Shown: in pieces, positions 59,692 through 64,000 of the stretch
Layout: every line of letters starts with the position of its first letter
How positions within the stretch are numbered: the first letter of the stretch is position 1
Assembly (NCBI GenBank): GCA_963836355.1
Contig: CAWIJO010000029.1
Location: forward strand, 372,001-436,000
Origin: Palsa-506 sp963836355
GTDB taxonomy: Bacteria > Actinomycetota > Actinomycetes > Streptosporangiales > Streptosporangiaceae
Length of the DNA stretch: 64,000 nt
Direction: 5' to 3'
Program-made: the position numbers and the translations under genes
The notes under the pieces: generated by a model
What the model saw: only the letters and a program-made list of their open reading frames with translations
Databases searched by the model: none
Told to the model about the DNA's origin: nothing

Positions 59692-61290
59692 GTGCCCGCA
59701 CCTATCGTCCTGGTCGCAGAAGAACTTTCCCCGGCTGGGATCGCCTTGCTTGAATCCGTTTTCGACATGCGCTATGCCGACGGGGCGGACCGCGGCGCGC
59801 TGCTGCCCGCGCTTGCCGACGCCGACGCCGTGATCATCCGCAGTGCCACCAGGATCGACGCCGAGGCACTGGCGCATGCGCCGCGGCTTCGAGTAGTCGC
59901 CAGGGCCGGCGTGGGCCTGGATAACGTCGACGTCGATGCCGCCACAAAGGCAGGCGTCATGGTTGTGAACGCGCCGAGTTCCAACATTGTCAGCGCGGCT
60001 GAGCATGCCGTCGCCTTGCTGCTGTCGGTCGCGCGGAATGTGCCGCAGGCTGCCGCCTCGCTGAAGGCCGGGGAGTGGAAGCGCTCGGCTTACACCGGGA
60101 TAGAGCTGCAGGACAAGGTCGCGGGCATCCTCGGCCTCGGCCGGATCGGGGCGCTCGTTGCCCAGCGCCTTGCCGCGTTCGGCATGCGGGTAATCGCCTA
60201 CGACCCCTACGTGTCGGCAGCCAGGGCGGCGCAGCTCGGCGTCCGCCTGGCCAGCCTGGACGAGTTGCTGGCCGGGGCCGACTTCATCAGCGTGCACCTG
60301 CCAAAGAACGCCGAGACCGTCGGCCTGATCGGGGACCGCGAGCTGCGGATGGTCAAGCCGGAGGTGCGGATCATCAACGCCGCGCGGGGCGGCATCGTGG
60401 ACGAGAACGCGCTCGCCAGCGCGATCAAGGAGGGCCGGGTAGCCGGTGCCGGGCTTGATGTATATGCCACCGAGCCGTGCACGGATAGCCCGTTGTTCGG
60501 ATTCGCCAACGTGGTGGCTACCCCGCATCTGGGGGCAAGCACCCACGAGGCTCAGGAAAAGGCAGGCATGCAGGTCGCGCGGTCGGTGCGGCTGGCGCTG
60601 GCCGGTGAGTTCGTGCCGGACGCGGTGAACGTGCAGGGCGGCGCGGTAGACGAAGAGATCAAGCCCGGCCTGCCGCTGGCCGAGAAGCTGGGCAAGATCT
60701 TCACCGCGCTGGCCGGCGGCATCGCGGCCAGGATCGAGCTTGAGGTACGTGGCGAGATCGCCGCCCTGGACGTCAGCGTGCTGCAGCTGGCTGCGCTGAA
60801 GGGCGTCTTCAGTAACGTCGTCGAGGATCCGGTCACCTACGTCAACGCGCCGCTGCTCGCCAGCGAGCGGGGGGTCGAGGTCAGCCTGACTACGGACGAG
60901 GAGAGCCCGGACTGGCGCAACATGCTGACCCTGCGCGGCACGCTGCCAGACGGGCAGGTCGTGTCGGTCAGCGGGACGCTGACCGGCCGGCGGCAGGTAG
61001 CGAAGCTCGTCGAGGTAAACGGCTTCGACATGGAGATCGCGCCGGCTGAGCACATGGTGTTCCTGACTTATGCCGACCGGCCCGGCATGGTCGGCATCGT
61101 CGGCCAGATTCTCGGTGACCAGCAGATCAACATCGCCGGCATGCACCTGTGTCGGAACAGCAGGGGCGGCCTGGCGCTGATCGTGCTGACTGTCGACTCC
61201 CGGCTGCCGCCGGACATCCTGCCCGAGATCACCGAGGCGATCGGCGCCGTAGTCGGCCAGACGGTCGATCTCGACCAGGAGGACGCCTGA
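59692..61290 (+). CDS. serA: D-3-phosphoglycerate dehydrogenase
   Basis: 532 residues, first enzyme of serine synthesis. VLVAEELSPAGIALLES, GADRGALLPALADADAVIIRSAT (split: LADADAVIIRSAT), GVGLDNVDVDAA, Rossmann GILGLGRIGALVA, INAARGGIVDENAL, and ATPHLGASTHEAQ with catalytic His; then the regulatory intervening domain and a C-terminal ACT domain (HMVFLTYADRPGMVGIVGQI, split: VFLTYADRPGMVGIVGQI). This long form with two extra domains is serine-feedback regulated. The GTG with GGGGAG upstream gives the family N-terminus; an ATG ten codons earlier is an alternative. Confidence 0.95.
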   Translation: MPAPIVLVAEELSPAGIALLESVFDMRYADGADRGALLPALADADAVIIRSATRIDAEALAHAPRLRVVARAGVGLDNVDVDAATKAGVMVVNAPSSNIVSAAEHAVALLLSVARNVPQAAASLKAGEWKRSAYTGIELQDKVAGILGLGRIGALVAQRLAAFGMRVIAYDPYVSAARAAQLGVRLASLDELLAGADFISVHLPKNAETVGLIGDRELRMVKPEVRIINAARGGIVDENALASAIKEGRVAGAGLDVYATEPCTDSPLFGFANVVATPHLGASTHEAQEKAGMQVARSVRLALAGEFVPDAVNVQGGAVDEEIKPGLPLAEKLGKIFTALAGGIAARIELEVRGEIAALDVSVLQLAALKGVFSNVVEDPVTYVNAPLLASERGVEVSLTTDEESPDWRNMLTLRGTLPDGQVVSVSGTLTGRRQVAKLVEVNGFDMEIAPAEHMVFLTYADRPGMVGIVGQILGDQQINIAGMHLCRNSRGGLALIVLTVDSRLPPDILPEITEAIGAVVGQTVDLDQEDA

Positions 61291-61335
61291 CCGGATGCCC
61301 TGCGGCCAGGACGCCTGACCGGATGCCCCCGGTGG
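61280..61335 (+). repeat. 28-bp tandem duplication at the end of serA
   Basis: The 21-bp segment AGGACGCCTGACCGGATGCCC is found at 61280-61300, including the serA stop, and again at 61308-61328 (28-bp period). A third partial copy GACGCCTGACC lies at 61352. It lies in the 96-bp serA-leuB gap. Confidence 0.8.
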
Positions 61336-61386
61336 CCAGGTGGCGGATCTTGCCATCACGCGACGCCTGACCAGTAAGGTACGCGC

Positions 61387-62436
61387 ATGGCGGCACGAAC
61401 GATCAGGATCGCTGTGATCGGCGGTGACGGCATCGGTCCCGAGGTGGTCGCCGAGGCGGTCAAGGTCCTCCGGACCGCGGCAACCGAGGTAACGGTCGAG
61501 ACCACCGGCTACGACCTCGGCTCGCGTCGCTGGCACCGCACCGGGGAAGCCTTGCCCGGCTCGGTGCTCAGTGAGCTGGCCGGGCACGATGCGATCCTGC
61601 TCGGCGCCGTCGGCGATCCGACCGTGCCGAGCGGCGTGCTCGAACGAGGCCTGGTGTTGCGGCTGCGGTTCGAATTTGACCAGTACGTCAGCCTGCGGCC
61701 AGTCCGGCTCTATCCGGGGGTTGCCTCGCCGCTATCCGGCCTGCGCGCCGAGTCAGTGGACATGCTGGTGGTGCGAGAGGGGACCGAGGGCCCGTATACC
61801 GACGCGGGCGGCATCATGCGGAAGGGCACGCCCGGCGAGGTGGCGACCCAGGAGAGCATAAATACCGCGTTCGGCGTGGGGCGGGTGACCAGGTACGCGC
61901 TGCAGCGAGCTACTGAGCGCCGCAAGAAGCTGACCCTGGTGCACAAGACGAACGTACTGGCCTACGCCGGAGACTTGTGGCAGCGGACGGTGGACGGGCT
62001 TGCCACCGGGTACCCGGACGTGACCGCCGAGTATTGCCACATGGACGCGGCGGCCATCTATTTCGTCACCGCTCCCGAGCGATTCGACGTGATCGTTACC
62101 GATAACCTGTTCGGCGATATTCTCACCGCGCTCGGCGCCGCGGTGGCGGGCGGCATCGGACTCGCCGCGAGCGCCAGCATTAACCCCGAGCGCATCTCGC
62201 CCAGCATGTTCGAGCCTGTCCACGGCAGCGCGCCGGACATCGCCGGCCAGCAGAAGGCGGACCCGACCGCCGCGATCTTGTCAGCCGCGATGCTCTGCGA
62301 TCATCTGGGGCTGGCCGCCGAGAAGGCCAGGATCGAGCAGGCCGTCGCTGACGATCTGGTCGAGCGGCAGGGCGCCTGGGCGGCGCGGTCAACCCCGGAA
62401 GTCGGCGATGACATCGCCGAGCGAGTGGCGGGGTAG
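61387..62436 (+). CDS. leuB: 3-isopropylmalate dehydrogenase
   Basis: 349 residues; NAD-dependent step of leucine synthesis. AVIGGDGIGPEVVAEAVKVL, LRLRFEFDQYVSLRPVRLYPG (split: FEFDQYVSLRPVRLYPG), VVREGTEGPYTDAGG, LVHKTNVLAYAGDLW with catalytic Lys, DNLFGDILTALGAAVAGGIG (split: TDNLFGDILTALGAA), FEPVHGSAPDIAGQ. This is the short actinomycete LeuB form. AAGGT precedes the ATG by 8 nt. serA is 96 bp upstream. Confidence 0.96.
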   Translation: MAARTIRIAVIGGDGIGPEVVAEAVKVLRTAATEVTVETTGYDLGSRRWHRTGEALPGSVLSELAGHDAILLGAVGDPTVPSGVLERGLVLRLRFEFDQYVSLRPVRLYPGVASPLSGLRAESVDMLVVREGTEGPYTDAGGIMRKGTPGEVATQESINTAFGVGRVTRYALQRATERRKKLTLVHKTNVLAYAGDLWQRTVDGLATGYPDVTAEYCHMDAAAIYFVTAPERFDVIVTDNLFGDILTALGAAVAGGIGLAASASINPERISPSMFEPVHGSAPDIAGQQKADPTAAILSAAMLCDHLGLAAEKARIEQAVADDLVERQGAWAARSTPEVGDDIAERVAG

Positions 62437-62526
62437 CGCAAGATGGTAGGTGCGGGCACGGCTGCATGAGGTGACCCGCAGCGGGCCCGGCAATGGCGCC
62501 ATGTCCGCGGGTGAGGAAGGACCGTC

Positions 62527-63633
62527 ATGACCGCCAGCACAACCGGCGAGATCCCTTTTGCCGTGTATCCAGCCCGCCCGCTGCCCGCGCCGGAGCGGGC
62601 CCGGATCCTTGCTGAGCCCGGGTTCGGCCGACACTTTACCGACCACATGATCACTATCCGGTGGGATACGGAGCGCGGCTGGCACAACGGCCAGCTTGGC
62701 GCTTACGGCCCGATTTCGCTGGCTCCGGCCACCTCGGTGTTCCACTACGCACAGGAAATCTTCGAGGGGCTGAAGGCCTACCGGCAGCGGAGCGGCCCCG
62801 TCGTTGCCTTCCGGCCGTGGGCGAACGCTGCCAGGCTCAACAGGTCCGCAGTCCGGATGGCCATGCCGCAGTTGCCAGAAGCCGCGTTCGTCCGCGCTCT
62901 CGACCTGCTCGTAACCCGCGACCGGGACTGGGTTCCCGGGACCGAGGGCCACAGCCTTTACCTGCGCCCTTTCATGATCGCCACCCACGTCGGCCTCGGT
63001 GTCAGCAGGCCATCCCCGTCGTACCTGTTCGCCGTGATCGCGTCGCCGGCCGGGCCCTATTTCGCGGCCGGGCCAGTCTCGGTCTGGCTGGCCGAGGACT
63101 ACACGCGCGCCGCGGCCGGCGGCACCGGTGCTGCCAAGACGGGCGGCAACTACGCGGCCGGCTTCGCCGCCCAGCAGGAGGCCCTGAACAACGGCTGTGA
63201 CCAGGTGGTATGGCTCGACGCAGCCGAGCACCGGTGGGTTGAGGAGATGGGCGGGATGAACCTGTTCTTCGTCTACGGTTCCGGACGGCAGGCCCGGATC
63301 ATGACGCCAGCGCTGACTGGCACGCTACTGCCGGGCATCACCAGGGATGCGCTGCTGATCCTGGCCCCGGAGCTGGGCATCCCGGCCGAGGAAGGCAGGA
63401 TCTCGCTGGACCAGTGGCGCTCCGGATGCCAGTCTGGCGAGATCAGCGAAGTCTTCGCATGCGGTACCGCCGCGGTCATCAGCCCGCTGGGGATGGTCAA
63501 GGGAACCAGCGCTTGCTGGCCGGTAGGCGATGGCAAGACGGGGCCGGTGACAGCCAGGCTGAAGGAGCAGTTGCTCGGGATCCAGTTCGGCAGCCTGCCC
63601 GATCCGCATGGCTGGATCCACAAGATCCTCTGA
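62527..63633 (+). CDS. ilvE: Branched-chain amino acid aminotransferase
   Basis: 368 residues, PLP fold type IV (BCAT class II). FGRHFTDHMITIRWDTERGWHNG (split: FGRHFTDHMITIRWD), YAQEIFEGLKAYRQ, PLP Lys in TGAAKTGGNYAAG, WLDAAEHRWVEEMGGMNLFF (split: EEMGGMNLFFVYG), FACGTAAVISPLG. Transaminates leucine, isoleucine and valine. GGAAGGA precedes the ATG 7 nt upstream. serA-leuB-ilvE form an amino acid block; the usual ilvBNC genes of this neighbourhood in relatives are not present. Confidence 0.96.
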   Translation: MTASTTGEIPFAVYPARPLPAPERARILAEPGFGRHFTDHMITIRWDTERGWHNGQLGAYGPISLAPATSVFHYAQEIFEGLKAYRQRSGPVVAFRPWANAARLNRSAVRMAMPQLPEAAFVRALDLLVTRDRDWVPGTEGHSLYLRPFMIATHVGLGVSRPSPSYLFAVIASPAGPYFAAGPVSVWLAEDYTRAAAGGTGAAKTGGNYAAGFAAQQEALNNGCDQVVWLDAAEHRWVEEMGGMNLFFVYGSGRQARIMTPALTGTLLPGITRDALLILAPELGIPAEEGRISLDQWRSGCQSGEISEVFACGTAAVISPLGMVKGTSACWPVGDGKTGPVTARLKEQLLGIQFGSLPDPHGWIHKIL

Positions 63634-63718
63634 CTCGTCGCACCTGCTGCGGCGTCGTCCAACCGCGCAGCGCCGACGTCTGCGGTCAATTGCGCGACGC
63701 TGGCGCAATCGATGGCCG

Positions 63719-64000
63719 CTACTCGCTACCAGAATCGGCGCCGCCGACTGCCGCGCTGGCCCTTGAACCGGTGGCTGACCGATCCGGCCGCTGCTGCACG
63801 CGCCGCCAGCAGATCTCCACCCGGGCGCCGCCGAGTGGCGATTCGCCGATCTTCCAGCGGCCGCCGGTCGAGCGCACGATCGAGTCGCCGATGGCAAGCC
63901 CGAGCCCGGCGCCGCCGCCATGTTCCGTCGCGCGGTGGAAGCGGTCGAACAGCCGTGCGCGGTCCTCCGGCGGAATACCAGGACCGCTGTCCTCGACGAC
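63719..64000 (-). CDS. Sensor histidine kinase, C-terminal ATPase part (truncated by window end)
   Basis: The end of a minus-strand gene with no start in the window, easily missed. It reads VVEDSGPGIPPEDRARLFDRF (split: EDSGPGIPPEDRARLFDRF, G1 box), HGGGAGLGLAIGDSIVRSTGG (split: GGGAGLGLAIGDSIV, G2 box), then ESPLGGARVEI and a ~35-residue Arg/Ser-rich tail to a TAG at 63719-63721. This is the HATPase_c domain of a classical (HisKA-type) sensor kinase; sensor and partner regulator lie beyond the window. Convergent with ilvE. Confidence 0.8.
   Translation of the reverse strand, partial: VVEDSGPGIPPEDRARLFDRFHRATEHGGGAGLGLAIGDSIVRSTGGRWKIGESPLGGARVEICWRRVQQRPDRSATGSRASAAVGGADSGSE

Overview
The window is very GC-rich DNA with GTG and TTG starts, stop/start overlaps (ATGA, GTGA, TGATG) and the gene blocks of a high-GC actinomycete: sucCD - DUF6350 - purN - purH - folD, etfBA - cysteine desulfurase - mnmA - methionine synthase-like - ligA - GGDEF/EAL - gatCAB, and serA - leuB - ilvE. 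A relative of Streptosporangiales/Thermomonosporaceae-type lineages (or a metagenome-derived member of that branch) fits best; the species cannot be named from the sequence alone. No rRNA, convincing tRNA, CRISPR array, prophage or insertion sequence was found.

Layout. 0-2.4 kb: the end of a membrane Ser/Thr kinase facing an FHA-HTH regulator. 2.5-7 kb: citrate synthase, a DUF3017 protein, icd and mdh. 7-12.8 kb: an M20 amidohydrolase, a CNNM/CorC-type membrane protein, guaA and a frameshifted kynureninase. 13-19.4 kb: L-2-hydroxyglutarate oxidase and a coxS-coxL-coxM-coxG cluster whose CoxG-like protein carries a domain resembling the RNA polymerase alpha C-terminal domain plus a membrane anchor. 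19.5-24.3 kb: a two-component system, a PIG-L deacetylase and a polytopic membrane protein. 24.7-29.2 kb: an aminoaldehyde dehydrogenase / saccharopine-dehydrogenase-like gene pair divergent from an APC permease. 29.2-44 kb: pcrA, a stand-alone B12-binding protein, sucCD, purine and folate genes, etfBA, a cysteine desulfurase and a frameshifted mnmA. 44.5-56 kb: a methionine synthase-like protein, ligA, a GGDEF-EAL protein, gatCAB, a decayed metG and a 2-hydroxyacid dehydrogenase. 56.3-64 kb: a structured leader, a second (frameshifted) PAS-GGDEF-EAL protein, serA, leuB, ilvE and the end of a histidine kinase.

How the genes work together. Citrate synthase, icd, mdh and sucCD cover much of the TCA cycle, and the B12-binding protein before sucCD points to methylmalonyl-CoA entering at succinyl-CoA. 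EtfBA and LhgO feed electrons to the quinone pool; the Cox enzyme would do so too. GatCAB is consistent with indirect Gln/Asn-tRNA charging. The cysteine desulfurase and MnmA form a tRNA thiolation route.

Three features stand out. (1) The SRPBCC(CoxG)-alphaCTD-TM fusion is the most novel protein architecture. (2) Short in-frame minisatellites (12, 15 and 18 bp units) sit inside at least five genes, while 17 bp and 28 bp units sit between genes; guaA, pcrA and ligA also carry low-complexity insertions. (3) Frame disruptions are frequent: kinase, kynU, mnmA and GGDEF-EAL each have a single-base lesion, whereas metG has a deletion, a nonsense codon and frameshifts. The single-base ones could be assembly errors; metG looks genuinely dead.
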